From positions 1 to 64,000 of the forward strand of contig NZ_CABPST010000011.1 in NCBI RefSeq assembly GCF_902459805.1: a DNA stretch of 64,000 bases, written 5' to 3'. Below are positions 19,873 through 32,176 of this stretch, in pieces. The position numbers were made by a program, and so were the translations under genes. The stretch is from Pandoraea bronchicola (GTDB lineage: Bacteria; Pseudomonadota; Gammaproteobacteria; Burkholderiales; Burkholderiaceae). Numbering within the stretch: the first letter of the stretch is position 1; each line of letters starts with the position of its first letter. The notes under the pieces were generated by a model. That model was not told the DNA's origin. It saw nothing but the letters and a program-made list of their open reading frames with translations, and made no database searches.

Positions 19873-20972
19873 CCGAGCGCGCTACCGCGATGCCGGCACC
19901 GGAAACGAAGACACGCACGCTGCTGGTCATGGCCGGCGGCACGGGCGGTCACGTCTTCCCGGGGCTCGCGGTCGCCAACTTCCTGCGTGTGCAGGGGTGG
20001 CGCGTGGTCTGGCTCGGGAACCCGAACGGCATGGAAGCGACGCTCGTGCCGAAGTACGACATTCCGATGGAGTTCGTGACGTTCGGCGGCCTGCGGGGCA
20101 AGGGGCTGATGACCAAGCTGCTGTTGCCGCTCAACCTGCTGCGCGCGTTCTGGCAGAGCATTGGAGCGATTCGTCGCGCCAAGCCGAACGTGGTGCTCGG
20201 CATGGGCGGCTACATCACATTTCCGGCGGGGATGATGGCGTCGCTGCTGGGGCGCCCGCTCGTGCTGCACGAGCAGAACTCGGTCGCCGGCATGGCGAAC
20301 AAGGTGCTCGCGCGCGTGGCCGACAAGGTGTTGCTCGCGTTTCCCGACACGATCGAGGGCGGCGAATGGGTCGGCAATCCGATTCGCGCCGACTTCGACG
20401 AAATGGCCCCGCCAGCCGAGCGTTACAACGCCCGCACCGGCCCGCTGCGCATTCTGGTGGTGGGCGGCAGTCTGGGGGCGACGGTGCTCAACGAGATCGT
20501 GCCCAAGGCACTGGCGAAGCTGCCGCGCGAAGATCGTCCGCAGGTCACGCATCAGGCGGGCGTCAAACATATTCAGACGCTGCAGGCGAATTACGCCGCA
20601 GCGGGGGTGACGGTCGAAGCGGTGCCGTTCATCGACAACATGGTCGCGGCCTACGCGGCGGCGGATCTGGTGATCTGCCGGGCGGGCGCGATGACAGTGG
20701 CCGAAGTGGCCGCGGCTGGCGTGGCGGCGCTCTTCGTGCCGTTCCCGCACGCGGTCGACGACCACCAGACAACGAATGCGCGTTTCCTCGCCGACAAGGG
20801 TGCGGCAACGCTGATCGACCAGCGCGAGCTGTCGGTCGAGACCCTGGCCGAGTGGCTGCGCCGTCAAACGCGCGAATCGCTGCTCGCGATGGGAGAGAAA
20901 GCCAGGGCGCTCGCCAAGCCGGACGCCACCGAACAAGTGGCGCGCGTGTGTGCGGCTCTGGCCAAGGATTGA
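19869..20972 (+). CDS. murG: Undecaprenyldiphospho-muramoylpentapeptide beta-N-acetylglucosaminyltransferase
   Basis: The 367-residue product is MurG (GT28), which converts lipid I to lipid II on the cytoplasmic face of the inner membrane. The glycine-rich [16 protein letters not shown] loop is at residues 22-37, and the C-terminal lobe has HEQNSVAG and [11 protein letters not shown] with [14 protein letters not shown] 19869 overlaps the ftsW stop; the frame is open upstream to 19356 but that is inside ftsW. It ends 1 bp before the murC start codon. Confidence 0.97.
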   Translation: MTERATAMPAPETKTRTLLVMAGGTGGHVFPGLAVANFLRVQGWRVVWLGNPNGMEATLVPKYDIPMEFVTFGGLRGKGLMTKLLLPLNLLRAFWQSIGAIRRAKPNVVLGMGGYITFPAGMMASLLGRPLVLHEQNSVAGMANKVLARVADKVLLAFPDTIEGGEWVGNPIRADFDEMAPPAERYNARTGPLRILVVGGSLGATVLNEIVPKALAKLPREDRPQVTHQAGVKHIQTLQANYAAAGVTVEAVPFIDNMVAAYAAADLVICRAGAMTVAEVAAAGVAALFVPFPHAVDDHQTTNARFLADKGAATLIDQRELSVETLAEWLRRQTRESLLAMGEKARALAKPDATEQVARVCAALAKD

Positions 20973-20973
20973 A

Positions 20974-22383
20974 ATGAAACACATCGTCAAACACATTCAC
21001 TTCGTCGGCATTGGCGGCTCAGGCATGAGCGGCATTGCCGAGGTGCTGCTCAACCTGGGGTATCAGGTGAGCGGCTCCGATCTGGGCGACAACGCGGTGA
21101 CCCAGCGCCTCGCGGGCCTGGGCGCCCGTATCGCCCGCGGCCATGCCGCCGAGCATATCGATGGCGCGGACGCCATTGTCGTGTCCACCGCCATTACGGC
21201 AGACAATCCGGAAGTGCTCGCAGGCCGAGCCCGCCAGATTCCTATCGTGCCGCGCGCGCTGATGCTCGCGGAACTCATGCGTCTGAAGCAGGGTGTCGCC
21301 ATCGCCGGTACGCACGGCAAGACGACCACGACGAGCCTGGTGGCCAGCGTGCTCGCCCAGGGCGGGCTGGACCCGACGTTCGTGATCGGCGGCCGTCTGA
21401 ACAGCGCAGGGGCGAACGCCAAGCTCGGCACCGGCGACTTCATCGTGGTCGAGGCCGACGAGTCGGACGCCTCGTTCCTGAACCTGAATCCGGTCATCGA
21501 AGTCATCACCAACATCGATGCCGATCATATGGATACCTACGGGCACGACTTCGCCCGTCTGAAGCAGTCGTTCGTGGCTTTCACGCAGCGTCTGCCGTTC
21601 TACGGCATTGCCGTGCTGTGTGTGGACGACCCGAACGTGCGCGAGATCCTGCCGTTCGTCTCGAAGCCGATCGTGCGTTACGGCATGTCGGAGGACGCCC
21701 AAGTGCGCGCCATCGACGTGCGCGCCGACGCCGGACAGATGCGTTTCACCGTGCTGCGCCAGTTCGGCGCCGGTGCCGCGCCGCTCGACATCACGCTGAA
21801 TCTGCCGGGCGAGCACAACGTGCGTAACGCGTTGGCGGCGATTGCCATTGCCACCGAACTCGAAGTGCCGGACGCCGCGATTCAGCAGGCCCTGGCCGAA
21901 TTCAACGGCGTTGGCCGGCGCTTCCAGCGCTATGGCGAAATCGCCCTGCCGAAGTCGAGTGGCGGGGGCACGTTCACGTTGATCGACGACTACGGGCATC
22001 ACCCGGTCGAGATGGCGGCGACGCTGGCTGCCGCGCGCGGCGCGTTCCCGGGGCGCCGTATCGTGCTGGCCTTCCAGCCGCACCGGTACACGCGCACGCG
22101 CGATTGCTTCGAAGACTTCGTGAAGGTGTTGTCCGATGCAGATGCCGTGGTGCTCGGCGAAGTCTATTCGGCGGGTGAGGCGCCCATCGTGGCGGCCGAC
22201 GGTCGCGCCCTGTCGCGTGCATTGCGCGTGGCGGGCAAGGTGGAACCGGTTTTCGTGGAAGACGTCGCGCAACTGCCCGACGCCATTCTGCAAGTCGCTC
22301 GTGCGGGCGACGTCGTGATTACCATGGGCGCCGGCTCCATCGGCGCGGTGCCCGGCAAGTTGCAAGTTCAGCAAGGAGTTTGA
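20974..22383 (+). CDS. murC: UDP-N-acetylmuramate--L-alanine ligase
   Basis: The 469-residue product is MurC, which begins the stem peptide by adding L-alanine to UDP-MurNAc. The N-terminal [15 protein letters not shown] loop binds the nucleotide sugar, [13 protein letters not shown] is the ATP loop near residue 109, and [12 protein letters not shown] and [10 protein letters not shown] mark the C-terminal domain. ATG 20974 is just after the murG stop; a longer in-frame start at 20950 would lie inside murG. The ddlB start follows 1 bp after its stop. Confidence 0.97.
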   Translation: MKHIVKHIHFVGIGGSGMSGIAEVLLNLGYQVSGSDLGDNAVTQRLAGLGARIARGHAAEHIDGADAIVVSTAITADNPEVLAGRARQIPIVPRALMLAELMRLKQGVAIAGTHGKTTTTSLVASVLAQGGLDPTFVIGGRLNSAGANAKLGTGDFIVVEADESDASFLNLNPVIEVITNIDADHMDTYGHDFARLKQSFVAFTQRLPFYGIAVLCVDDPNVREILPFVSKPIVRYGMSEDAQVRAIDVRADAGQMRFTVLRQFGAGAAPLDITLNLPGEHNVRNALAAIAIATELEVPDAAIQQALAEFNGVGRRFQRYGEIALPKSSGGGTFTLIDDYGHHPVEMAATLAAARGAFPGRRIVLAFQPHRYTRTRDCFEDFVKVLSDADAVVLGEVYSAGEAPIVAADGRALSRALRVAGKVEPVFVEDVAQLPDAILQVARAGDVVITMGAGSIGAVPGKLQVQQGV

Positions 22384-22384
22384 C

Positions 22385-23368
22385 GTGAGTGCTTTCGATC
22401 CGAAACGTTTCGGCAAGGTTGGCGTCCTGATGGGCGGACGCTCGGCCGAGCGTCAGATCTCGCTGATTTCGGGCCAGGGTGTGCTCGAAGCCCTGCGCTC
22501 GCGCGGCGTAGACGCGCACGCCTTCGATACCGGCATGCACGACCTCGCAGCACTGGCCGCGCAGAAATTCGACCGTGTGTTCATTGCACTGCATGGCCGC
22601 TATGGCGAAGACGGCACGCTGCAAGGCGCGCTCGAACACCTTGGCATTCCGTACACCGGCAGCGGCGTGTTGGCCTCCGCACTGGCGATGGACAAGGAAA
22701 TGACCAAGCGCGTGTGGATCAACGAAGGGCTGCCGACGCCGCGCTTCGCGATGCTGCACGCCGACAGCGACTTCGATGCGGTGGTGCGCGATCTCGGCCT
22801 GCCGCTGATCGTCAAGCCGTCGCGCGAAGGCTCGACCATCGGTCTGACGAAGGTCACCGAGGCGTCGCAGTTGAAGGCCGCGTACGAGAAGGCCGCCGCA
22901 CTCGATCCGGACGTGCTCGCCGAGGAGTTCATCGACGGCGACGAGCTGACCGTGCCGGTGCTTGGCGTAGGCACGAAGGGGGCCGCTGCGGCACGTGCAT
23001 TGCCGGTGATCCGCATCGTGGCGCCGGACGCTAACTACGACTATCAGAACAAGTACTTCAAGGACGACACCCGCTACGAATGCCCGCCGCCGCTGTCGGT
23101 GTCGTTGCAGGAGGAAGTGCAGCGCCTGGTGTTGCGCGCCTACCTCGTGCTGGGTTGCCGTGGCTGGGCTCGCGCCGACGTGATGCTGCGCAAGCGTGAC
23201 AACAAGCCGTTTTTGCTGGAGATCAATACGTCGCCGGGCATGACCGGCCACTCGCTGGTGCCGATCTCGGCGCGCGCGGCGGGCCTGTCGTACGAAGACC
23301 TGGTGGTCGAAATTTTGGCAACTGCGACGCTCGATCTGCATCCGAACGCGCAGTGGAAGCCAGAGTGA
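22385..23368 (+). CDS. ddlB: D-alanine--D-alanine ligase
   Basis: The 327-residue product is an ATP-grasp ligase making D-Ala-D-Ala for MurF. It shows [18 protein letters not shown] at the N-terminus, the [14 protein letters not shown] grasp loop and the metal-site motif [17 protein letters not shown] near the C-terminus. The start is GTG 22385 with AAGGAG at 22373-22378. Placement between murC and ftsQ supports the B-type assignment. Confidence 0.96.
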   Translation: MSAFDPKRFGKVGVLMGGRSAERQISLISGQGVLEALRSRGVDAHAFDTGMHDLAALAAQKFDRVFIALHGRYGEDGTLQGALEHLGIPYTGSGVLASALAMDKEMTKRVWINEGLPTPRFAMLHADSDFDAVVRDLGLPLIVKPSREGSTIGLTKVTEASQLKAAYEKAAALDPDVLAEEFIDGDELTVPVLGVGTKGAAAARALPVIRIVAPDANYDYQNKYFKDDTRYECPPPLSVSLQEEVQRLVLRAYLVLGCRGWARADVMLRKRDNKPFLLEINTSPGMTGHSLVPISARAAGLSYEDLVVEILATATLDLHPNAQWKPE

Positions 23369-23424
23369 GCCGAGTTAAACCTTGAACGCGTTGAAGAACG
23401 CCCTGATACGGAAAGCAAATCGCC

Positions 23425-24261
23425 ATGTGGCACAACGTACGCCTGCTCAACGCCATCGCGAGTGCGCTCGTCGCACTCGTCGTGCTGGCGGCGCTCGCGG
23501 CGGGCGGCCATTGGCTGATTCAGCGGCCGATCTTCACGCTCAAGGCGATTCAGATCGATGGGGACGTGGCGCATATCAACGGCCCGACGCTGCGCGCGAA
23601 TGCGGTGTCGCGGCTCAAGGGCAACTTCTTCACGATCGACCTGGACGCCACGCGAGCGGCGTTCGAGGCGGTGCCTTGGGTGCGCCATGCGAGCGTGAGG
23701 CGTGTCTGGCCGAATCAACTGGCCATCACGATCGAGGAATACAAGCCGCTGGCCACGTGGAACGACGGTCGTCTGGTGAGCGTGGACGGCGAGTTGTTCG
23801 CGGCGAATCTGGCGGAAGCCGAGGACGACGGCAAGCTGCCCGAGTTTGCCGGGCCGCCGGGCAGCGAGAAAGATGTGACGGCGCGTTACTACGACTTCGT
23901 GAAGTGGTTCGCGCCGCTGAATATGAAACCCGAAGCGGTCACGCTGTCGAATCGTTACGCATGGGGCGTGCGGCTCGCAGGGGGCGTGCAACTGGCGCTG
24001 GGACGGGAGCGATCGCCCGAAACTCTCGCCACGCGCAGTCGGCGTTTCGTACAGGCGTATCCGCAGGTTGCGGCGCGCTGGGGAAATCAGATCGAGTATG
24101 CCGATCTGCGGTACCCGAACGGTTTTGCCGTCCGGGCGGCGGGCATGCGCTTCTTGAGCGAAGAACAGGCCAAGAAGCTAGCCGCGGCGCCGGTGCAAAA
24201 GCGGGATTCGCAAAAGCCGGCAGTTGCGCAACCTGCCGCGCGGCAGAAGCGAAGCCAGTGA
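23425..24261 (+). CDS. ftsQ: Cell division protein FtsQ
   Basis: The 278-residue product is a bitopic divisome protein that scaffolds FtsL and FtsB. One transmembrane helix (about residues 9-32) is followed by a POTRA-like domain (FTLKAIQIDGDVAHI through WVRHASVRRVWPNQLAITIEE) and a periplasmic beta domain. The C-terminal tail of about 30 residues is Lys/Gln/Ala-rich. It lies 56 bp after ddlB and 22 bp before ftsA. Confidence 0.94.
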   Translation: MWHNVRLLNAIASALVALVVLAALAAGGHWLIQRPIFTLKAIQIDGDVAHINGPTLRANAVSRLKGNFFTIDLDATRAAFEAVPWVRHASVRRVWPNQLAITIEEYKPLATWNDGRLVSVDGELFAANLAEAEDDGKLPEFAGPPGSEKDVTARYYDFVKWFAPLNMKPEAVTLSNRYAWGVRLAGGVQLALGRERSPETLATRSRRFVQAYPQVAARWGNQIEYADLRYPNGFAVRAAGMRFLSEEQAKKLAAAPVQKRDSQKPAVAQPAARQKRSQ

Positions 24262-24283
24262 GACTTCAGGACTTACACACGCT

Positions 24284-25516
24284 ATGAGCAAAGATTACAA
24301 GGATCTGTTGGTCGCCCTCGATATCGGCACGTCGAAAGTCGTGGCGGTGGTGGCCGAGCTGCGCCCTGAAGGCCGCTATGAAGTGATTGGCCTCGGCCAG
24401 AGCGAGTCGCGCGGCCTGAAAAAGGGCGTCGTGGTGAACATCGAGGCCACCGTGCAGTCGATTCAGCGCGCGCTTGAAGAAGCCGAGCTGATGGCCGACT
24501 GCAAGATCACCAATGTGTTTACGGGCATTGCCGGTAGCCACATCCGCAGCTTCAATTCGAGCGGCATGGTGGCGATCAAGGACAAGGAGGTGACGCAGGC
24601 CGATGTGGCGCGCGTCATCGAGACGGCCAAGGCGATCAATATCCCGACCGATCAGCAGGTGCTGCATATCCTCACGCAGGAATTCATCATCGACGGTCAG
24701 GAAGACGTGCGCGAGCCAATCGGTATGAGCGGCATTCGTCTCGAAGTGAAGGTGCATATCGTGACCGGTGCGGTCTCGGCGGCGCAGAACATCGTGAAGT
24801 GCGTGCGCCGTTGCGGCCTCGAAGTGAACGATCTGATTCTGCAACCGCTGGCGTCGAGCATTTCGGTGCTCACGGAAGATGAGAAGGAACTCGGCGTGGT
24901 GCTGATCGACATCGGCGGCGGCACGACCGATATCGCGATCTTCAGCGAAGGCGCGATCCGTCACACGGCGGTGATTCCGATTGCCGGCGATCAGATCACG
25001 AGCGACATCGCGATGGCCGTGCGCACGCCGACGCCGGATGCGGAAGACATCAAGATTCAGCATGGCATCGCCAAGCAGTCGCTGGCGGATCCGGACGAGA
25101 TGATCGAAGTGCCGGGGCTGGGCGAGCGCGGTCCGCGCACGCTCTCGCGTCAGGCGCTGGCGGCGGTGATCGAGCCGCGCGTCGAAGAGCTGTTCTCGCT
25201 CGTGCAGCAGGTGGTTCGCGAGTCGGGTTACGAAGAACTGCTCTCCTCGGGCATTGTGCTCACCGGCGGCGCGGCCATGATGCCGGGCATGGTCGAGCTG
25301 GGCGAGGACATCTTCCTCAAGCCGGTGCGCATTGGCGTGCCGGAGTATGCGGGCGGTCTGGCCGACGTGGTGCGCAGTCCGCGCTACGCGACGGCGATGG
25401 GGCTGCTGCTCGAAGGACGTTCCCAACGCATGCGCGGCCGCAAGGTCGCCGTGCAGTCGGGGCAAGCCAATCAGGTCTGGACGCGCATGCGCGACTGGTT
25501 CTTTAGCAATTTTTAA
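24284..25516 (+). CDS. ftsA: Cell division protein FtsA
   Basis: The 410-residue product is the actin-like membrane tether of the Z-ring. It shows the phosphate loops LVALDIGTSKVVAVV and VVLIDIGGGTTDIAIF, the adenosine-site GIVLTGGAAMMPG, and a C-terminal amphipathic helix (VWTRMRDWFFSNF) that binds the membrane. ATG 24284 gives the usual length; an in-frame ATG at 24224 lies inside ftsQ. A 107-bp gap separates it from ftsZ. Confidence 0.97.
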   Translation: MSKDYKDLLVALDIGTSKVVAVVAELRPEGRYEVIGLGQSESRGLKKGVVVNIEATVQSIQRALEEAELMADCKITNVFTGIAGSHIRSFNSSGMVAIKDKEVTQADVARVIETAKAINIPTDQQVLHILTQEFIIDGQEDVREPIGMSGIRLEVKVHIVTGAVSAAQNIVKCVRRCGLEVNDLILQPLASSISVLTEDEKELGVVLIDIGGGTTDIAIFSEGAIRHTAVIPIAGDQITSDIAMAVRTPTPDAEDIKIQHGIAKQSLADPDEMIEVPGLGERGPRTLSRQALAAVIEPRVEELFSLVQQVVRESGYEELLSSGIVLTGGAAMMPGMVELGEDIFLKPVRIGVPEYAGGLADVVRSPRYATAMGLLLEGRSQRMRGRKVAVQSGQANQVWTRMRDWFFSNF

Positions 25517-25623
25517 TGGTGTTTTTTTGAGGGGTGTGGATTTGGCATTGAAAACACGCGCGGCTTACCCGAGCAGCACGTGGCCCGCAGTGCCGGATCT
25601 GTTTTTAATTCACTGGAGGCGCT

Positions 25624-26814
25624 ATGAACTTTGAAATGTTGGAAACGGAAACCAACGGCACCATCATCAAGGTGGTGGGTGTTGGTGGCGCTGGCGGCAA
25701 TGCTGTCCAGCACATGATCAACCGTGGTGTGCAAGGCGTGGAATTCATCGCCATGAACACCGACGCTCAGGCACTGGGCCGTTCGCAGGCCAGCGTGAAC
25801 ATCCAGCTCGGCAAGACCGGTCTGGGGGCTGGCGCCAAGCCGGAAATGGGGCATGCCGCAGCTGAAGAAGCTCGCGAGCGCGTGGCCGACGCCCTGCGTG
25901 GTGCTCACATGGTGTTCATCACCGCCGGTATGGGCGGCGGCACGGGCACGGGCGCGGCACCGGTCGTGGCGCAGATTGCCAAGGAAATGGGCATTCTGAC
26001 CGTGGGCGTTGTCTCGAAGCCGTTCGAGTTCGAGGGCGGCAAGCGCATGCGCGTGGCCGAGACCGGCGCGCAGGAGCTGGAAGACAACGTCGACTCGCTG
26101 ATCGTTGTGCTCAATGACAAGCTGTTCGAAGTCATGGGCGATGACGCCGAGATGGACAAGTGCTTCCAGTGCGCCGACGACGTGCTGCATAACGCCGTGG
26201 CCGGCATCGCCGAAATCATCAACGTCGACGGTCTGGTGAACGTCGACTTTGAAGACGTGAAGACGGTGATGGGCGAGCAAGGCAAGGCCATGATGGGCAC
26301 GGCGACCGTTGCCGGTGTCGATCGTGCACGTCTGGCCGCCGAGCAAGCCGTGGCGAGCCCGCTGCTCGAGGGTGTGGACTTGTCGGGCGCGCGTGGCGTG
26401 CTGGTGAACATCACGGCATCGCGTTCGCTGCGTCTGTCGGAAACGCGCGAAGTGATGAACACCATCAAGAGCTACGCCGCCGAAGACGCGACCGTGATTT
26501 TCGGTACCGTCTACGACGACAAGATGGGCGATGCACTGCGCGTGACCGTCGTGGCAACCGGCCTGGGCCGTGCGGTTGCGAAGAAGGCCGCGGCACCGAT
26601 GACGCTGCTCAAGACCGGTACCGACAACATGCCGATCGCGTCCGGCCACGTGCCGAACGTCGGTCAGGCGGGCGGTACGGACTACGGCGCGCTCGATACG
26701 CCGGCCGTGTGGCGCAGCACGCGCGAGACCGCAGCCTCGCACGTCGCCGCATTGCAGGAAAAGGGTGTCGACACGTACGACATTCCGGCTTTCCTGCGCA
26801 AGCAAGCCGACTGA
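25624..26814 (+). CDS. ftsZ: Cell division protein FtsZ
   Basis: The 396-residue product is the tubulin-like GTPase that forms the Z-ring. The tubulin signature GGGTGTGAAP is near residue 104, N-terminal VVGVGGAGGNAVQHM contacts GTP, and the conserved tail YDIPAFLRKQ binds FtsA and other partners. GGAGG at 25615-25619 sets the ATG at 25624. A hairpin at 26834-26852 (GGTGCCAG / CTGGCGCC) follows the stop but lacks a T run. Confidence 0.98.
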   Translation: MNFEMLETETNGTIIKVVGVGGAGGNAVQHMINRGVQGVEFIAMNTDAQALGRSQASVNIQLGKTGLGAGAKPEMGHAAAEEARERVADALRGAHMVFITAGMGGGTGTGAAPVVAQIAKEMGILTVGVVSKPFEFEGGKRMRVAETGAQELEDNVDSLIVVLNDKLFEVMGDDAEMDKCFQCADDVLHNAVAGIAEIINVDGLVNVDFEDVKTVMGEQGKAMMGTATVAGVDRARLAAEQAVASPLLEGVDLSGARGVLVNITASRSLRLSETREVMNTIKSYAAEDATVIFGTVYDDKMGDALRVTVVATGLGRAVAKKAAAPMTLLKTGTDNMPIASGHVPNVGQAGGTDYGALDTPAVWRSTRETAASHVAALQEKGVDTYDIPAFLRKQAD

Positions 26815-27300
26815 CAGGGTTGCGCGCGGGCCGGGTGCCAGTGCCTGGCGCCGCCGCACCTTGGGAATCGCGAGACCTACGCAGGTCGTCGTGAGGATTT
26901 GCCGTCGCCCCGACTACCATGCCATGTGGCGTGGGGAAGGCGCGCCGCAGTACGAGTCCGAATGGCGATACGGCGAGGTTGTGATCGCGGGAGATGCCTT
27001 GTGGCTGCGACAACCAGAGTCGCAAAAGGTATCAACGCATCGCAGATGACGAACGTTACGGGTAAGCGTTCGTGATCCCGGACCCGGTCTCGCGGATCTG
27101 TCCCCCCGACCGCTGCGGCACGCCTCCGTCGCGGCGGCCGGGGTGCCCCGAAAATACATGACGCCCGGCCTTTGGCCTGCCGTCGAAACGCGAAGTGACC
27201 TATTACGTATTGCGAGATGGGCGCAGACAAAGCGAAGAGGCAGAATTCAGAATGTTTAGTAACGAAGCGTTGTGTTTGTGGCACAGCGATGAAGGCGCCG
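26815..27300. other. Long non-coding gap between ftsZ and lpxC
   Basis: With the lpxC promoter this makes a 540-bp gap. It contains the post-ftsZ hairpin (26834-26852) and an inverted repeat at 27049-27073 (ACGAACG ... CGTTCGT, with inner TTAC / GTAA and one bulged base). Open frames on either strand (for example 26877-27284 minus, or a 41-codon frame ending near 27049 plus) have no ribosome site or recognisable family. I see no gene; a decayed gene is possible. Confidence 0.45.
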
Positions 27301-27303
27301 ATC

Positions 27304-27312
27304 TGTTATAAT
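27304..27312 (+). promoter_or_regulatory. lpxC promoter, extended -10 type
   Basis: TG-T-TATAAT at 27304-27312 is a perfect extended -10 element, with no good -35 box 16-18 bp upstream. The start point would be near 27319, leaving a leader of about 36 nt before lpxC. It lets lpxC be expressed separately from the dcw operon. Confidence 0.65.
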
Positions 27313-27354
27313 TCGATCTATGATCATTAGCGCCTGATAGTTTTAATAAATAGC

Positions 27355-28269
27355 ATGCTTAAGCAGCGCACACTTAAATCCATCGCCAAGACAGTCGGCA
27401 TCGGCTTGCACTCCGGTCGCAAGGTCGAGTTGTCGTTGCGTCCGGCGCCGCCCAATACGGGTATCGTCTTCTGTCGTACCGATCTGAATCCTCCCGTGGA
27501 GATTCCGGCGTCGGCGATGGCGATCGGCGACACGCGTCTTGCGTCGGTGTTGCAGAAGGATGGTGCGCGGGTGTCTACGGTAGAACACCTGATGTCGGCA
27601 TGCGCGGGTCTGGGCATCGACAATCTATATGTCGACGTGACGGCCGAAGAGATTCCGATCATGGATGGCAGCGCTGCGACGTTTGTCTTCCTGATTCAAT
27701 CGGCAGGCATCGAAGAGCAGGCCGCCGCCAAGAAATTCATTCGTGTGACGAAGCCGGTCGAGATTCGCGAAGGTGACAAGTTCGCCCGTCTCGAGCCGTA
27801 CGACGGTTTCAAGCTCAAGTTCACGATCGACTTCCGTCACCCCGCAGTGGATCGCACGGGCCAGGCGCTCGAGATCGATTTTGCCGAGACGTCTTACGCG
27901 AAGGAAATTGCACGCGCCCGCACCTTCGGTTTTGCGCATGAAGTCGAGATGCTGCGCGAACTGGGACTGGCACGCGGGGGCAGCATGGATAACGCTATCG
28001 TCCTCGACGAGTACCGCATCCTGAACAACGACGGTCTGCGCTACGACGACGAGTTCGTGAAGCACAAGATGCTCGACGCGATCGGCGATCTGTATGTGAT
28101 CGGCCACCCGTTGCTGGCCTCGTACACCGCATACAAGTCGGGACACGGTCTGAACAATCAGTTGCTGCGCGAGCTTCTCGCACAGGACGCTTACGAGATC
28201 GTCACGTTCGAGCGCGCCGAAGACGCCCCGCGCGGCTTCCAGTTCGACCCGCAGACACAGTTTGCGTAA
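27355..28269 (+). CDS. lpxC: UDP-3-O-acyl-N-acetylglucosamine deacetylase
   Basis: The 304-residue product is LpxC, the zinc deacetylase that commits UDP-acyl-GlcNAc to lipid A. Zinc-site and catalytic motifs are visible: [17 protein letters not shown], and the [14 protein letters not shown] stretch plus SGHGLNNQL. The start [10 protein letters not shown] is the usual one for the family, although no clear Shine-Dalgarno sequence precedes ATG 27355. It ends at a strong terminator and has its own promoter. Confidence 0.97.
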   Translation: MLKQRTLKSIAKTVGIGLHSGRKVELSLRPAPPNTGIVFCRTDLNPPVEIPASAMAIGDTRLASVLQKDGARVSTVEHLMSACAGLGIDNLYVDVTAEEIPIMDGSAATFVFLIQSAGIEEQAAAKKFIRVTKPVEIREGDKFARLEPYDGFKLKFTIDFRHPAVDRTGQALEIDFAETSYAKEIARARTFGFAHEVEMLRELGLARGGSMDNAIVLDEYRILNNDGLRYDDEFVKHKMLDAIGDLYVIGHPLLASYTAYKSGHGLNNQLLRELLAQDAYEIVTFERAEDAPRGFQFDPQTQFA

Positions 28270-28313
28270 ATTGCGCAAAGCGCCGCACGCTGCGGCGCGA
28301 ATGTAACAAAACG

Positions 28314-28345
28314 AAAGCGCCGGATTTCCGGCGCTTTTTTATTTG
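28314..28345 (+). terminator. Intrinsic terminator of lpxC
   Basis: A 10-bp stem (28314-28323 with 28328-28337) around ATTT is followed by TTTTTTATTT. Another GC hairpin at about 28280-28299 precedes it. The A run before the stem also allows it to act on minus-strand transcripts from the dciA-like gene. Confidence 0.92.
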
Positions 28346-28444
28346 ACGCGCGATAAATACCGGCGCTGGGAAATGTCGGGACCGTCAGGACTGTCAGGAC
28401 GACTGTCAGGACTCACGGAGATCGGAAAGTCGCGATGACTCGAC

Positions 28445-28912
28445 TCACGGCTTGCGTGAGCCGCCATAGGAATGCCGGGCGACAAGGCGGGCCAGGGCGT
28501 CGCGCAGCGGAGAGGGTTCCAGGGCGTCGCGCAGGTCGCGCAGACTCACCAGCCCCTGCCGGGGCAGCCGGGCCTCCTTGGGCGGTTTCTGGGGCTCCGG
28601 GGCCGCAATGCTCACCCGGATGCGGATCGTGCGAATCAACCAGCCTCGTGCGGCCAGGCCGTCGATCAGTGAGGGTGTCTGCTGTCGCAGACGCGCGGCC
28701 AGCGCATTGTTGGCGACCAGAAAGACCAGCGCCCCGTCGCGCGGCGGCGTGACCTTCACACTGGCGGTGAGCGCGGGAGGCAGTAACGCATGTACATCCC
28801 GCTCCAGCCGGCCCAACTGTTCGGCGGCGACGAGCAGCGAACCGGCGCCGTCGGATGCGGACAAGAGGGTGGTCAGGGGGCGGGCAACGCGATTCGCTTT
28901 GGGTCGTTTCAT
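28445..28912 (-). CDS. DciA-like DUF721 protein
   Basis: The product (155 residues from ATG 28912) fits the DUF721 family, which includes DciA, the ancestral loader of the replicative helicase DnaB. A KH-like core is suggested by VKVTPPRDGALVFLVANNALAARLRQQ (residues about 52-78). I chose ATG 28912, encoding MKRPKANR, over ATG 28936 because TAAAAT at 28937-28942 (minus) looks like the -10 box, placing the longer start before the transcript begins. It is divergent from secA, a neighbourhood common in betaproteobacteria. DciA function here is inferred. Confidence 0.7.
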   Translation of the reverse strand: MKRPKANRVARPLTTLLSASDGAGSLLVAAEQLGRLERDVHALLPPALTASVKVTPPRDGALVFLVANNALAARLRQQTPSLIDGLAARGWLIRTIRIRVSIAAPEPQKPPKEARLPRQGLVSLRDLRDALEPSPLRDALARLVARHSYGGSRKP

Positions 28913-29028
28913 ATGATGAGACAGAGGTCGCCGCATATTTTACCCCGCCATCGGGCGTCACCTCCGCCCGCCCCGCCAAATCACCGGATTGCCGGCATCG
29001 GGTACCGCCGGGACGTGCAACCGCAGCA

Positions 29029-29037
29029 TGCTAGAAT
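29029..29037 (+). promoter_or_regulatory. secA promoter, extended -10 type
   Basis: TG-C-TAGAAT at 29029-29037 is an extended -10 element; the -35 region is poor. Start near 29044 would leave a leader of about 170 nt before secA, long enough to contain the upstream ORF at 29078. Apart from that ORF, the 28913-29216 gap shows no gene. Confidence 0.5.
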
Positions 29038-29077
29038 CCATTTTTCAGTACAGGTATCGAACCGGAGCGAGGCCCGA

Positions 29078-29212
29078 GTGCCAAACACCGGTGACCCGCA
29101 GCGCGCAGACGCATCGGGCGGTTCGCATTCCTGGGGCATGACCCCGGAGTGCGGGCTGCGTCCGTTGACAGGCTACGCGATTGCGAACGACATTTGCCGC
29201 CCTAACCAGTGA
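29078..29212 (+). CDS. Possible 44-codon leader ORF upstream of secA
   Basis: A GTG at 29078, preceded by GCGAGG at 29067-29072 with 5-nt spacing, opens a 44-codon frame that stops at 29212, 4 nt before the secA ATG. The peptide is polar, has no signal sequence or transmembrane helix, and lacks the known SecM arrest motif or a RAPP/RAGP motif; it ends ICRPNQ. The secA start has no visible Shine-Dalgarno sequence, so translation of secA could depend on ribosomes finishing this ORF. It could equally be a chance frame. Confidence 0.35.
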   Translation: MPNTGDPQRADASGGSHSWGMTPECGLRPLTGYAIANDICRPNQ

Positions 29213-29216
29213 TCCG

Positions 29217-32015
<2,799 letters not shown>

Positions 32016-32030
32016 GATGTGAACCGATCG

Positions 32031-32066
32031 ACGCGGCGCCGACTCAAGCGGCGCCGCGTCGTTTGT
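32031..32066 (+). terminator. Probable terminator of secA
   Basis: A 10-bp GC-rich perfect stem (32031-32040 with 32050-32059) with a 9-nt loop is followed by CGTTTGT. The T run is short, so termination may be partial, with some read-through to argJ. Confidence 0.55.
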
Positions 32067-32176
32067 AGCGCCGGTTTTTCAGCCGGCCGCACCGATCAAC
32101 CGCCGCCCGGGCGGAGTGTCGTGCCGACATCGCCAGGGCGGGAGCTGCAACCCTTACCTCTCGCGGGCGAACCCTC

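Noticed and set aside
26877-27284. A 135-codon minus-strand frame between ftsZ and lpxC
   Set aside because: No ribosome site, biased Arg/Ala/Pro composition and no recognisable motif.
29078-29212. A true SecM homologue before secA
   Set aside because: The peptide lacks a signal sequence, a transmembrane helix and the arrest motif; only the position is similar.
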